The notes beneath the pieces were generated by a model. It saw only the letters and a program-made list of their open reading frames with translations, had not been told where the DNA came from and searched no databases. Made by a program: the position numbers and the translations under genes. DNA of 64,000 nt, taken from Deinandra increscens subsp. villosa. Taxonomy: Eukaryota > Streptophyta > Magnoliopsida > Asterales > Asteraceae. The stretch lies in assembly GCA_039602395.1 (NCBI GenBank), contig JBCNJP010000020.1:18578483-18642482 (forward strand), given 5' to 3'. Below, in pieces: positions 35,493-47,499 of this stretch; position 1 is the first letter of the stretch; every line of letters begins with the position of its first letter.

Positions 35493-38236
35493 TCATCATA
35501 CTATTATCGTCCTTATTCACGCACAAAAAATCTCTCCCTGGCATTACCACATCATCTCCTTATTTCACGCTCCGTTGTTGCTCTTGAAGAATCGATTCAT
35601 CTTGAAGACTCGATTCATCATCGATCAATCCAATTAGTTTTTTTTTTCCTTTTTGTATGCAACGAAGTGTTTTTTTCCTGTTAATTCGAGAACAAGTTGT
35701 TATAATAAAGGTTTTTGTGTTCTATGAGTTGGGAAATCTAATATTATATCGAGGTTTATGAGGAAAGTTTATTGTTTGTAGTCCAAGATCACAACTGGAA
35801 TTGAGTTTGCTATTCACACTACTCTTGAGGTATTTTCATGTTGATTGTTATTTTGAACCTAAAATCTATATGTATGATCTGACTTTGCCCCTCACACTCC
35901 TCATGTTGACTTTGACAAATTGTTTCTGATTTATTGCTATTTTTGTAGCTGATGTAAACACAATAAAGAGAGAAGTTACGAGACAACAATGTCATTTTTT
36001 GTGATGAGTAAAGGACATTTTATGGATGTTTGTCTCGGTTCCATGTCTTCACTTGTCAATATTCTCATGTCAAGGGTAATATAGTTGTTAAATTTTTTTT
36101 GTTTCTTTCCTTTGCCGAAATTGGTTTTATTCTAACGAGTGTTATCACTAGGGGTGGTCATCCAAATCATGATGGTATCACATATTAATTCCTTTCCTGA
36201 AATTGGCAATTTCATTCCTATAAGATTCACTAGGGGCATGGCAAGAAAACAAGTGTTAAACATAAATGGTAGTTTCAAACTTTCAATGCTAAACTTTCAT
36301 ATTCTGGTAAATCTTCCCTAATTACAATGGGTGAAGATGATATGAGCATGAGGGTATTGGGGTCTACATCATCTAATACTAAAGCGAAAATTCAGGTAGG
36401 TTCATGAAGTTCAGATATGTTATTCCATTTCCTTTTGTATGTAAAATTTGTTTAGTTTGTAGTCTGACTCTTCTTTTGGTTTTGTAAATGAGTACAACCT
36501 CCAGTCTACAACTGAATATGTTTGGATTTGTTGATGCTGTGACAGAGACAGATGAGTGTTTTGTTTGGTTGATTTGGTGAACAGGTACTTTGGTTAATTG
36601 TTTATATATATTTACATCTTTAATCTTCATATTCTATGTTGCTAATGTGTTGTTACAAAGTGAATTTGTTTGGATCTGTTTAATTTGTTTGGTATAGGGT
36701 TAAATACTTAAGACTTATTAGATTGTAAAGTGCTGTTTGTTTTCATTTCATGTTACTTACGAATTTGGTTCTATTTTCAACTGTTTTATTTTCACAATTG
36801 ATTCGGTTTTTTTGACAATCACTGTTGTTTTGTAATTATAAATTGATTTATGAATATCCATCTAATAGCATGCTGATTAGAGATGAAAATAGGAATCGGA
36901 AAAGAATTGAAAATATGCAAACCTCTGTAATGGTGACTAATTCACAGAGTTCTTGGGGCACTGATCAAACATACTAATACCCTGTAAGAGGCAAGCCATT
37001 CAATCCCTCTATCTATGTCTGTGTAATATGTAAATCGATAGTGTTTTAATGTATTATTTGTGAACAAGCTGGTGAGGTAAAGACAAACCATATGGTGAGA
37101 GTTCATGTTTTGTATGTATAGTATTTTGTTTTCTATTTTTTTTTTTTTTTTTGCATATAATTATAAAATATGTTCTCACTTCCTATAAATCATCCACCCA
37201 TCAATATTTCTTATCTAAGGGGAGACGGTATGGTGTTTGGTTTGGGTTTGGGTTTGTGGCTTCCGTGGTTTCAAGTGGCAACGATACCGTCTGAGGCGGC
37301 TCCAAGCCTCGTGGTTTCATTTTGGGTGATTTTCGATTTGGAGAAGCCACATGAAGCCGCATGCTTTCGTGTGTGTGGGTCCAATTTCCAATGCTTTTAA
37401 GCCAAAAGAATGAAGAGGCAAACCATATCATCTCATTTTGAAGCCTAAGGCTTAAAAATCATGCTTCCTACATGTCCAATTATCATTGGTTAAATTTTTC
37501 CAAGTCACATGACTTGAGACCAACCATACCCCCACCCTTGGTGGATGATGTTTAAGGTAATATGATTCCTAAAATACTTTAATTTGCATTTTCAATGTTA
37601 ACTCAATTAATAATTTCTAAAATCTAGGAATTTTGGACGTTTTTAAAAAATCGCAGATTTGATTGAATATTATAAAATCCCTAATTAGAAGTATTTAACT
37701 AAATTCCTGATAAAAAAAATAATTAAATGTTTATTATGTATTTATAAATCGTTTTTCCTTAGGTTTAATGTTGATTTGTCTTTAACTTTTTAGAAATCTT
37801 AAGTCGATTATTTGCATCTATATCTCTATCGAAGTTCAGAACTTCGATGTCTCTTCAGATAAAAAAAATATCATTTAAAATCAAGAGGAGACAATTTCCG
37901 ATTATGGTATGTTTGGGAATGATAGTTAACAAAAGCCAAATTTGTTACTTTCACGAGTTGGAGTCTATTTAAAGAATCAATGCTTTAGTCATGGTCAGCT
38001 TTACGTTGCATTATCAAGGGTTAAGAGTAGCAATTGAACTAAAACTTCTCATATTGGACGAAGACGGAAAAGTGACAAACAAAACATCAAATGTTGTTTA
38101 AAAGTTTGTATTTTCAAATTTGTAACTTTTTACATTCTCAAATGTTATTTTTTTTTAATTTCCAATTAGCGAATTATTAAATTTTAGATTATTTTTTTTA
38201 GATCCACCCGTTCGTTGCACGGGTATCAAAAACTAG
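35493..38236 (+). mobile_element. Decayed Helitron (3' end certain, 5' end tentative)
   Basis: The 3' end is a clear hairpin, CCCGT and ACGGG around TCGTTGC (about 38206-38223), then TATCAAAAACTAG and a T. The suggested 5' end is TCATCATACTATTATCG after an A (35493), which is weak. A helicase remnant sits shortly before the 3' end, in the place expected for a Helitron RepHel C-terminus. The middle (35540-37600) has exon-like pieces and a T-run at 37138-37152, but no other gene is recognised. Confidence 0.55.
37866..38105 (+). pseudogene. Helitron RepHel helicase remnant (C-terminal PIF1-like motifs)
   Basis: Two frames together show the conserved C-terminal motifs of Helitron PIF1-like helicases. 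These are KRRQFPIMVCLGMIVNKSQ (about 37882-37938), then HGQLYVALSRVKSSN (37990-38034), then after a one-base frame change LKLLILDEDGK and TSNVV. The Q of the expected NKSQGQ loop is followed by a damaged stretch, and the catalytic N-terminal part is missing. It is a dead fragment. Orientation agrees with the Helitron 3' end at 38236. Confidence 0.75.
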
Positions 38237-38299
38237 TAATGATATATATATGAAATTATTCATTGTATGTTAAATATCACATTTTAGTAACTAAATTAA

Positions 38300-38607
38300 G
38301 GTCGTGTTTGGCACGCCATGATAAGCTAGCTTATAAGTTAGCTTTTGAAAAGCTAGTTGGAGTAGCGTTTCAAATAGCTTTTATAATATTTCCAGTTTTA
38401 CCCTTCCCTAACTTATAAATAAATATCTTTATTTACATTTATGACGTGTACTTTTATGTCATTTTATATTTTTCAGCTAATTTATCAGCTAATTTTTACC
38501 AAACGTTATTTTTATCAGCTAGCTTATAATTTATCAGCTAGCAGCTAGCTTATCAGTTAACTTATCAGCTAGCAGTTAGCTTATCAGCTAATGCGCCAAA
38601 CACAGCC
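38300..38607. mobile_element. Tourist-like MITE, TSD TAA
   Basis: The ends GGTCGTGTTTGGCACGCC and GCGCCAAACACAGCC form inverted repeats, flanked by TAA (38297-38299 and 38608-38610). The body consists of TTATCAGCTAGC-type words, the same family as 2819-3251 but 308 bp and in reverse orientation. Non-coding. Confidence 0.8.
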
Positions 38608-38917
38608 TAAAGATTATGAGCTTTTAAAGGGTACATGAGGGAAAAAAAACTGTCGTTCTAAAAAAAAAAGGAAAAAACTCAATAATTAATTTGGAAATCA
38701 CTATTTTTAATTATATTACTCAATACTAAATTCATTCTTCATTCTCCTCTCACCTAATTTTTGATCACTAAATGATAAAGGTTTATATATACCCATGTAT
38801 ATCTTGTTATTTTACTTTTCTTATTTTGTTTTCGATACGAAAATCTATTTTATACCCTAGAGGCTTTTCTTAAGTTTATTTTGTTTACAAACATAAGACA
38901 ATATGATAATCTTATTT
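38608..38917. other. AT-rich spacer
   Basis: No gene. It runs up to the 5-bp target duplication of the LTR element. Confidence 0.4.
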
Positions 38918-38922
38918 ATCAT

Positions 38923-39286
38923 TGTTGGAAATATACCTACATGAATGTGTCCTTTGGGATCATTTATTAATAATTGCCAAAATGATATAAAGTCATATAA
39001 AGTCCTTATTTATGTATGACATAAAGTCCATTATTTGATGGGAATAATGACATAATATGAAAGGTCTCTTGCCCTTTGATGTCTTATAAATATATGACTA
39101 GAGAACATAAACAACACCACTACATACACTATTCTCTCTAGTCACAAAATCCATCAATAGAAGACATCTAAAGGGAAGAGGAACATCATGGCTATGGCAT
39201 CATCATCGTCATCTATAATCTCAATCCCTACCGGTATGTCCTCACCTTATATGTTTTTATATATTACTTGATTGAATTGATCAACA
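38923..39286 (+). repeat. 5' LTR with TATA box and short spliced-looking ORF
   Basis: Contains TATAAATATA at 39085-39094. Downstream is an ATG (39188) opening a Ser-rich frame MAMASSSSSS, which runs into a consensus-like donor ACCG|GTATGT at about 39233-39239. Transcripts starting in the LTR could therefore begin translation and splice out of it (inference). Confidence 0.9.
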
Positions 39287-39302
39287 TGTGGTCTCAGAGT
39301 GA
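39287..39302 (+). other. Primer-binding site of the LTR element
   Basis: TGTGGTCTCAGAGTGA lies directly after the CA end of the 5' LTR. It resembles the plant initiator tRNA-Met primer site TGGTATCAGAGC with one internal change and a displaced start. Confidence 0.7.
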
Positions 39303-40011
39303 TGCTGATTATTTCAATTCAATCTTGTAATCACTTTATTTACTTTGTGATTTCAACCGAAACCGAAACAATATATATGTTTATAATCGGTTTCACTAAT
39401 ATTTGGGATTTCATCGTTTGAAGCCATGCGTAAAATATTCATTAGTGGAATTTGATTGTTTTAGTCTTTTAGAATTGTTAATAATAATTTATCATACAAC
39501 ATGGTGATATTTTCGCATCTATTATCTGCACAAATATAGTTATAAATTTTACTTTTTGACTAAATTGTCAGTGTCATTATGAATTTGTTTATGATGCCAT
39601 GTGAATTGAAATTCTTCAAATCTCAAAATTCCATATGTTTTGATAAATATTATATTTATCTACGTTTGTTTTATAAATGTAGTATTTGTGGTATATGATT
39701 ACATATGTATGCTACATATAATATTTATTTGAGACTATTAATGTATTCATAAGTGTTATTTATTAGAACTTTTGTATTAATCATACACTTAAATACTTAA
39801 TTGTAACTTCAATGGAATTTATTTTGGTTTCTATATTGAAGTTTAATGCTATCATTTAAAGTAGTCATGTGTGTTGTTAATTAGTGAACCCAAAGGCTAA
39901 TTATTTAGTGATACACATGAATTAATACTTTAGGCTAAATTACATAAATACTGCATTTCTATCCAAAGGAGATGTGTTGTACTTATATGTCATAATTTAT
40001 CTCTTAAAGCA

Positions 40012-40560
40012 TGTTCATAATACTTGAATATTGGTCATAGCCAAAGCGAAGCCAATGTTCAAGTAGAACCTTATATTTGATATGTTCGTAATATTTGAAT
40101 ATTGGTCACAGCCAAAGCGAAGCCAATGTTCAAATAGAACGTTATATTCACTTTGTTCATAATATTTGAATATTGGTCATAGCCAAAGCGAAGCCAATGT
40201 TTGAGTAGAACTTTATACTTAATTTGTTTATAACATTTCAATATTGGTCATAGCCAAAGCGAAGCCAATGTTCAAATGGAACTTTATATTTAAATTTGTT
40301 CATAATGCCTAACATTGGTCATAGCCAAAGCGAAGCCAATGTTCAGGTAGAACCTTATATTTACTTTGTTCATAATACTTGAATATTGGTCATAGCCAAA
40401 GCGAAGCCAATATTTGAGTAGAACTTTATACTAAATTTTCTCATAACATTTGAGTATTGGTCATAGCCAAAGCGAAGCCAATGTTCAAATAGAAATTTAT
40501 ATTCAATTTGTTCATAATGCTTAGGTGATAGGCAAGTAACCAAAGCGAAAGCCGATTCAT
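40012..40560 (+). repeat. 71-bp tandem repeat, seven full copies plus one degenerate
   Basis: The core ATTGGTCATAGCCAAAGC continues as GAAGCCAAT. TTGGTCA starts fall at 40031, 40102, 40173, 40244, 40315, 40385 and 40457, and a decayed unit follows at about 40519. The core is almost unchanged while the spacers (AGAACTTTATATT, TTTGTTCATAAT) vary. Each core has ATTGG and CCAAT ends in inverted order, so it can form a short stem. This is inside the LTR element. Confidence 0.9.
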
Positions 40561-40639
40561 TTAAGTAGAACCTAACTAGTCTCTTATTTTGGTGTTATAA
40601 CAGAATATGCCACATCTTCTTTTTTGTTTTAAAACTTTG

Positions 40640-40785
40640 TGCCTTATTACTATGCCTTAATTTATGATTATGCATTCTATTATGCCTTAGTTCATCATAA
40701 TGTATTATTATGGCTTAGTTTATGATAGTACATTTCTATTATACCTTAGTTTATCATAATCATTGTGCCTTAGTTTTTTTAAGTA
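40640..40785 (+). repeat. Degenerate about 35-bp repeat, TGCCTTAGTTTAT type
   Basis: Four to five units of TATGCCTTAGTTTATCATAA-like sequence lie directly after the 71-bp array in the LTR-element interior. Non-coding. Confidence 0.6.
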
Positions 40786-43700
40786 CCCTATATAGTCACT
40801 CTTAGATCTTCTTTCAAATTAATATAACCTTTAATCTCCATAATTTATCCACTCTAGATTTACAATCACTAAATGTTTCCATACAACTTTTCCTCTTATC
40901 ATAATGATCTTGATTATCTGTTAAGACAAAAGACTCTCATTGCCTTACGATATAAATATATTACAGTTAGGGCATTATAAACGAGTAAAGTCAAATGTCT
41001 CTTATGATGATAAAGATTCCCCAAATATCAAAATCAGTAGAGATGTTTTAGATATCCTAATCTAAACATTGAGTGAGTAATAAAAATTCAAATGAACTTC
41101 TTAAATGCATGCAAACACTTAACATCTAATATGCTTAGTGCAAAGTATAAATTAGGTTAATGATTTAGTGAACACATCATAAAACATCCTTAAAGGGCTT
41201 ACACATGTTTCAAAATTGAAGGTTTTTCTAGTGCATTTCTTAGTGAATCCTTTCTTGGCACAATTACATGCTACTTAAAAATTAGTCATAACATTTATAA
41301 GTACTAGAAGGAAAATGAGTGCTTGATAGCATTGTGCATAAAAGATATATAATGCCTTAAATTAGAAAAGCGGATTTGTTCACCTCACAATCACTAACCC
41401 TTATATAATTAAAATAAATTAAATAAGGAGGATAGTTCTAAATTCTAAAATAAGATACAAGAAAACTTCCAGTTCTAAATCCTTATAGGAACAACTGGCT
41501 AACAAAGAATGATCAACAATGATAATTGTGCCCATTAATTTTAAGATTTTCATAGTGGATTAAATCTAGTCTTATAAAGATCTCTTATAATCCATACACT
41601 AGGAATAAACCAAACAACCACTATTATGAGAGTAAGTGACAAAATCAATGTCAAAGTTGTACAAACCATGAAAATCTATCAATGTATTACACTTTATGAT
41701 ACCTTATTATGATCCAAGATCACTTGGAACCTAGTATCATTACTAAAGTAAGACATCGACGGTTATAAGGTTTCAAACGACTATGACAAATGTCACTACT
41801 ACCCTAAACTCTTAAAGTTGTTGGTTATACTTATCTAGTTGTCTTTACGTGGGTTGAAATCTTTATAACTTATAACTAGATAATAAATGTTCACAATCTT
41901 TGTTATCACGTAAGTGAGAACTTAACAAAGACAATATGTGTATAAGGGAATAAATAAGTTTCCACTAAGAGTTCTAACTCAACAAAACTCAAATATATTA
42001 GTGGACCTTATCCTAAAATGGAATATCTGGGCGTAACACATTTATCACTCATTTACTGATTATTTATTCTTGTACTTAAATAAGGAAAAATATCTTTCTC
42101 ACCTTAAACTTTTAAGGACGAAGTTGAAAATCAACTTAACCATAAAATAAAAGGTTGTGAGACTAGATTTAATAGATTAAATACTAAGATTGACATACAA
42201 ATTATGGTAACACTCTCAAATACATTAGGATCATACTAGTGTGAACCAGTAGATCATGTATGGTACTTCTAAAGATACATTATTAAGTTATGCATCTAAG
42301 TATCCTTATAAACATGATAATAAATATGTCATCTAAGTTATACATCTATTTCTATATACCAAGGCTCTAAAAACAACAAATCATATGCCAAACAAGGTTA
42401 CCTAATATGTCCCTAAAATTCCTTCTGAAATACGGACATGAAGGAAACTAAGTATAAACCATATGATTAGTTATTAGCCGCAATTAAACCTTAAAAATCC
42501 TCAACACTAAGCATGTTGCATACCAAGTTCCTAAGAAATTCTAAGATTAGTGGGAGCAATCAAAGTCCTTATCAATGACTTCTCTTCTGAGGTCAGTGGG
42601 AGCAGTGAAAAGTCCTTACTCATGACTTACCTGAAAGTACAAGAGACGGGGGGAGAGACAAAGTTAAATTTAACTCTGAATTTAACTCCGATTACACCTC
42701 TTGTACACCACGCTACTATAACACTGATCCACTTCCACACACTTAGAAATAATGTTACTCCTAATATACCTGACTTAAATGCTCAAGAGGAAATCTATGA
42801 AACTATTAATGTTCTGCTTCAACTCGTTAGATCCAGCTTAGTAGGTCATCAAGGTATGAAATTTCCTATTAAATTTGATATTATGAACCTATCTTAATAA
42901 AGCTTACATGGATATTGGAAAGATTACTAATCGTATCTTTGATTTAAGAGCCATTATTAGAAATCAATCAACTCATCTGATGGAACAAAGCTATTATTAA
43001 TGAGCTTAACTCCCTAAATCAAAATAACGTTAGAAGTTTAGTTTTCCATAGCTAAACTGAAATCCGAAAGGAGAAATTAAACGTTATGAATTGTTGTTTT
43101 CCTAAAGGCGATTAACAAGTTAAGAATTCCTTTTCTAAAGGGTTCTCTGAGAGATAATCATTGTCCTTATTACTCACTCATAATTACAAGTGACATTTAA
43201 CGGCCTTATAAGATATCTTTCCTTAATACTCACTTAACATGAAGACATGTTCATAAACTAAACTTAAGGTTTCAAGCCTGAAAGTTAAAGAACACTTAGT
43301 CTTTAAGATGAGTAAATATAAAGGGTTAATATAAGCAAATTTACAAGTGAAATTAAAATTTGATGAAGCTATAAATGTAACAATTCTTAATCAAGAATAA
43401 GTGGATAAATTGGCCCTACCTTAAGATGAGTGGGAGCAACTAATACAATACTTGCCCTTATATATACATTATTTTAGGCTAGTAATATGTTAGTTTTGTT
43501 GCATGAGTCAAAGCGACTTATTTTCGCATAAATTTGACATTAAAGTCTTGAAGATGTTTCTTATACAATAAGCATCAAAATACATCAAGATCAAACTAAT
43601 AATTATTAGATTTAACCATGTGTTGAACACATTACAACATGCAACATTACTCTTTATTTGTAACTCTAGTAACTAAAGGAGATTACTAATAAAGGTTCAA

Positions 43701-44664
43701 ATCTTATGTTCAAGTCTATACTCGTTTTAAGATATTGCCTTCATTGCTGAAATACTAAGAAATGATGAAAATCATTTCCTAAGTTTAGTGCATCATAAAG
43801 CATTTAAGATGGCATTTCAATATCTATAAGAAACGAAAGACTATTAAATTTAAGCTATAGAAGAAGTGAGAAACTTAAAATAGTTGACTATCTATAAATT
43901 TTGACTTTATTGTATTCAAAGGATATTAAATGTCAACTCAGGGGTATATCCTTATGTCTGCGGACAGATTTATCTCATGGATCATGGATGAGTCATAAGA
44001 GACTGATAACAACAACATAAGTTATTATGACATGATATGTTTGTCACTAGATGTTGTTGGTAAATTTATCAGTAGACTAATAATTCCGTAAATCCATATA
44101 TAACATATTGAAGACTCATTGTGATAAAGTCAGCTATCCTAATCTCTTAAAAAAACAGTAACAGTTTTGAGAGGAGCTGCGTTAAATTTTCGATACAAGA
44201 TTATTATTCATTTAAGAACAAGTAGAGGAAACTAAGTCCTTGTATTAAAAACATTTATGATATGCTTAAGGATCCTATAACTTAAGGTCTATCCTCATAA
44301 GTCTTTTCTAAGAGCTCATAATAAAGACGAGGTTTACTATTGACCGATCATATCATAATATGAATAACTAATTATTAATTATTCCTCATCAGTTTTGATT
44401 TATTTTGTCTCTGAATATGTTATGCATGCCTAAGTGACATATAGACAGTTTTACATATAAATCAACGTTAAGGGCATCAATCTAGTCATTTTGGTCCTTA
44501 ATTTCTTATGTTCGTTTTGCGATTGTAGTATGATTAATGGGGGTCTTGAGTTTAGAATAACTCAATGACTGTATTTTTCTACTACAGTTTTAAATTCAAA
44601 ATCTGATGAGTGTTATTAACTTGGCCAAACTTTAGAAATGCTCATCATAAATGATCACTCGGAC

Positions 44665-44675
44665 AAGTGGGAGAA
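44665..44675 (+). other. Polypurine tract of the LTR element
   Basis: AAGTGGGAGAA lies directly before the 3' LTR, the usual site for plus-strand priming. Related GTGGGAGCA words recur inside the element (about 42551, 42598 and 43432). Confidence 0.75.
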
Positions 44676-45039
44676 TGTTGGAAATATACCTACATGAATG
44701 TGTCCTTTGGGATCATTTATTAATAATTGCCAAAATGATATAAAGTCATATAAAGTCCTTATTTATGTATGACATAAAGTCCATTATTTGATGGGAATAA
44801 TGACATAATATGAAAGGTCTCTTGCCCTTTGATGTCTTATAAATATATGACTAGAGAACATAAACAACACCACCACATACACTATTCTCTCTAGTCACAA
44901 AATCCATCAATAGAAGACATCTAAAGGGAAGAGGAACATCATGGCTATGGCATCATCATCGTCATCTATAATCTCAATCCCTACCGGTATGTCCTCACCT
45001 TATATGTTTTTATGTATTACTTGATTGAATTGATCAACA
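44676..45039 (+). repeat. 3' LTR
   Basis: 364 bp, identical to the 5' LTR except for two transitions (CACCACCACATAC against CACCACTACATAC, and TTTTATGTATT against TTTTATATATT). Confidence 0.92.
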
Positions 45040-45057
45040 ATCATCACCTCTGTCACT

Positions 45058-45162
45058 CAGGGGCGGCCTTGGAGGTAGACGGGGAGGGCGTCTGTCTAGG
45101 GTCCGGTCTATCGAGGGGCTCAATTTTTTTTTTATTTTTATATATGTTATATAATTTTTTAA

Positions 45163-45217
<55 letters not shown>

Positions 45218-45393
45218 TAGGTTCAAATGAGAACTTTTTGTTTTGAGAACTTTTGAGAACTAAATCTCCACCACTAATTTCAGTTGGGGTCCACTACAAT
45301 TCATGGGAGGGGGGTATATGTAAATATAACTAGTGGTTTAAAATGGTTCTCAAAAGTTCTCTCAACCAATTAGTTCTCAAATGATCATCTCCC

Positions 45394-45450
<57 letters not shown>

Positions 45451-45875
45451 GTGAAGACAAATAAATTTACAAATTAGTTAGATGGTGTGACAAAAAAATA
45501 CATATGTAGAACCCTTATGTGCCAAATTCAAATCTTGTAAGTACTATATTTATAGTTTTTTTTCTTTCTATTTTCTAATTTTTTTCCCTTTTGTAAATTT
45601 AGTTTATCCTTTTTTTTTATTTTTTTTCATTTTGTCTGTTATTTTTGTTCAATATCGACGTGTTTATGTGTATATTTTTATTTTATTTAAATGATATCAT
45701 CTCTTTCTATGATGTTGAGGGTTGCAATGTCTTCTTTATATACGTCTTGTCGTTGTTGACTCGCCGCTGCAACACACGACTAGCATCTTTCTTGTTAGCA
45801 TACAATATTAAGTTTATATTTTTGGGGCCTACTTTTTATATTCGGCTAGGGTCTTGAAATTGTCGGGGCGTCTCA
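45058..45875. mobile_element. hAT-like element, right end unclear, with nested insert
   Basis: Starts CAGGGGCGGCCTTGGAGG like the other hAT elements here. Its right part reads GGGTCTTGAAATTGTCGGGG, but a clean inverted end and a perfect 8-bp duplication are missing, so the end is truncated or decayed. It carries TA arrays and the small element at 45214-45393. No transposase. Confidence 0.45.
45214..45393. mobile_element. 180-bp inverted-repeat element inside a TA array
   Basis: Left end GGGTTAGGTTCAAATGAGAA and right end TTCTCAAATGATCATCTCCC are imperfect inverted repeats. TA arrays flank both sides (45172-45213 and 45394-45450). The interior repeats GAGAACTTTTGAGAAC. Non-coding. Confidence 0.65.
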
Positions 45876-45879
45876 CTTA

Positions 45880-46441
45880 TTAGACTATTATACCAGGGTT
45901 GATATTATATTAGAGTATAGGGTATTAGTTGCGGCCGGAACAAGGAAATTCAGGGCAAGATTTAGGGTCTCGGCATGGTTTACTGCTGCGAATTAGGGTT
46001 GAGTCTGTAGTGGATTAGGATGGTGATGTCAACCAGTTGTGGGTGACAACAACGGATTGCGTTGGTGATTGGCAACGGCTTTCGGTGGTGACTTGTGCTT
46101 TTGATTTAGGGTTTTGGGGGCTGACGGACAAGGATCTGATTTTTTTTCTTCTTTTTGAGTTTGTAAATAAAAAGTAGAGAATAAACAAAAAAAGATGAAT
46201 AAGGAAAAACAAAAAAGAAACGGAGGTGGTGGGTAGGGCGGTGGCGGTGGCCGGCCGCCCTGCCGGAGTTGCTTTCCCGGTGGTTGTTCTCTGGCTCTGA
46301 TACCAAGTTAAACCAGAGAAATATTGTATTATTGATTGTGTGAATAATAGGGTTACATAGGGTCTCTATTTATAGAGAATAATATTGCACTCTAATACCC
46401 TATACTCTAATATAATATCAACCCTAGTATAATAGTCTAAT
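45880..46441 (-). mobile_element. Broken LTR retrotransposon piece with inverted LTR starts
   Basis: On the minus strand, 46441 down to about 46310 looks like an LTR (TATA-like TATAAATAGAG near 46370). It is followed by a primer-site match TTGGTATCAGAGCC (about 46295-46308) and then a leader/gag-start-like region with an open frame but no known domain. At 45880-45930 the first 48 or so bases of the same LTR occur in the opposite orientation, giving a large inverted repeat. This is a rearranged fragment, not an intact element. Confidence 0.5.
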
Positions 46442-46793
46442 ATCACTGACGGCTCTAATGTCACTCGATATGGATCGATATGTTTACGTACATCAACTCA
46501 TGCACAAGATCTCATCCGATCATATCTCATTGAGCAACTTTCTGTATAACAAAGTGAATTCATCATTATCGAATTGTCAAATGAACTACACATGAGAAGT
46601 CATGTAAAATCAGTGGCCAGTTGTCCACACCATATATGTGCGTACTTCAAAGTGATAGACGGATGATTCACGTGAAAATATGGTCTTTTGCCATTACAAT
46701 AATTCGGTGGTACCGTCTGACAAAGAGCATATATGGAACATCATATAGGGTAAACTACGTACTGCTTTGCAAAGGTGTACCCAAGGCTGTGAT
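46442..46793. other. Spacer, no gene supported
   Basis: Moderately balanced base composition with a 123-codon open frame (46621-46992) that runs across the hAT end and shows no recognisable domain. Confidence 0.4.
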
Positions 46794-47491
46794 CAGGGGC
46801 GGATCCATGATTTTTTTTCAATGGGTTCACATTTTTTTAGTGATTAGAATTCTAACAACTACAAGTCAAAATTTACGGTTTAGTCGGTTCGGGTCGGATA
46901 AAGTTGATCACGCATTAACAATACGAATATACGCTAATTATATATGTAAAGTTAAATATTTTGATAAAGCACTTGCAGTGAATAGCTTATAATATTATCC
47001 TAATTAAACACTTTTTAGTATAGTATAAGAAAAGAAAATATAAACGTAAAAATAAATAAAAAGTCTTGTAAAAGAGAAAAATAAGCTGAAAATAAGAAAT
47101 GTGTCAAAATTAGTTCCCTTTAAATAAATTAAATGGCGAAGAATGAATGAATTGAGTTCTACATCATTTGGTTAAATAATTCTCTTTGCATTCATGTGTC
47201 TCGAGTTCGAATCCTTTACCATACACTTTTTTTATAATATATTAACAAAGTGCATCCATGCTCCATATCCTTTAAAAAGCATAAACCGGCTCTAAAGGAG
47301 ACTAGAACTCGCGCCACACACGTTAATTATAGAAGCCTTACCCATTGATCTGGAAATCATTGTCTGCCATAGGGATTCACTAAGCCAATATATCTGGATT
47401 CACTCCTTTCTCTTTATATATAATTACACTAAAAATCCGAAAGTCACTGGCTTCCCGTGAACCCGGTGTTTGTGTACTAGATCCGCCCCTG
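46794..47491. mobile_element. Non-autonomous hAT element, TSD GCTGTGAT
   Basis: Ends CAGGGGCGGATCCATG and TAGATCCGCCCCTG are inverted repeats. The 8-bp flank GCTGTGAT is perfect at 46786-46793 and 47492-47499. The body (698 bp) holds a tRNA-like segment with an A-box-like ACATCATTTGGTTAAA (about 47161) and a B-box GAGTTCGAATCC (about 47203). No transposase. Confidence 0.92.
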
Positions 47492-47499
47492 GCTGTGAT

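Larger units (their letters stand above)
38923..45039 (+). mobile_element. Young non-coding LTR retrotransposon (LARD-like), TSD ATCAT
   Basis: A complete element of 6117 bp with 364-bp LTRs (38923-39286 and 44676-45039) that begin TG and end CA. Target duplication ATCAT is perfect (38918-38922, 45040-45044). A primer-binding-site-like TGGTCTCAGAG follows the 5' LTR, matching initiator tRNA-Met sites except for small changes. A purine-rich AAGTGGGAGAA precedes the 3' LTR, as in Copia-type elements. I counted two differences between the LTRs, both transitions. The 5.4-kb interior has no recognisable gag, protease, integrase or reverse transcriptase and is broken by stops in all frames. It therefore depends on enzymes from elsewhere. 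Confidence 0.9.

Noticed and set aside
40012..40560. CRISPR-like regularly spaced repeats
   Set aside because: The repeat sits in a plant retroelement. The spacers are related to each other rather than unique, and there is no cas gene. It is an ordinary tandem repeat.
42550..42897. 115-codon frame in the LTR element
   Set aside because: No similarity to gag, pol or any known domain. Isolated and flanked by stops; probably chance.
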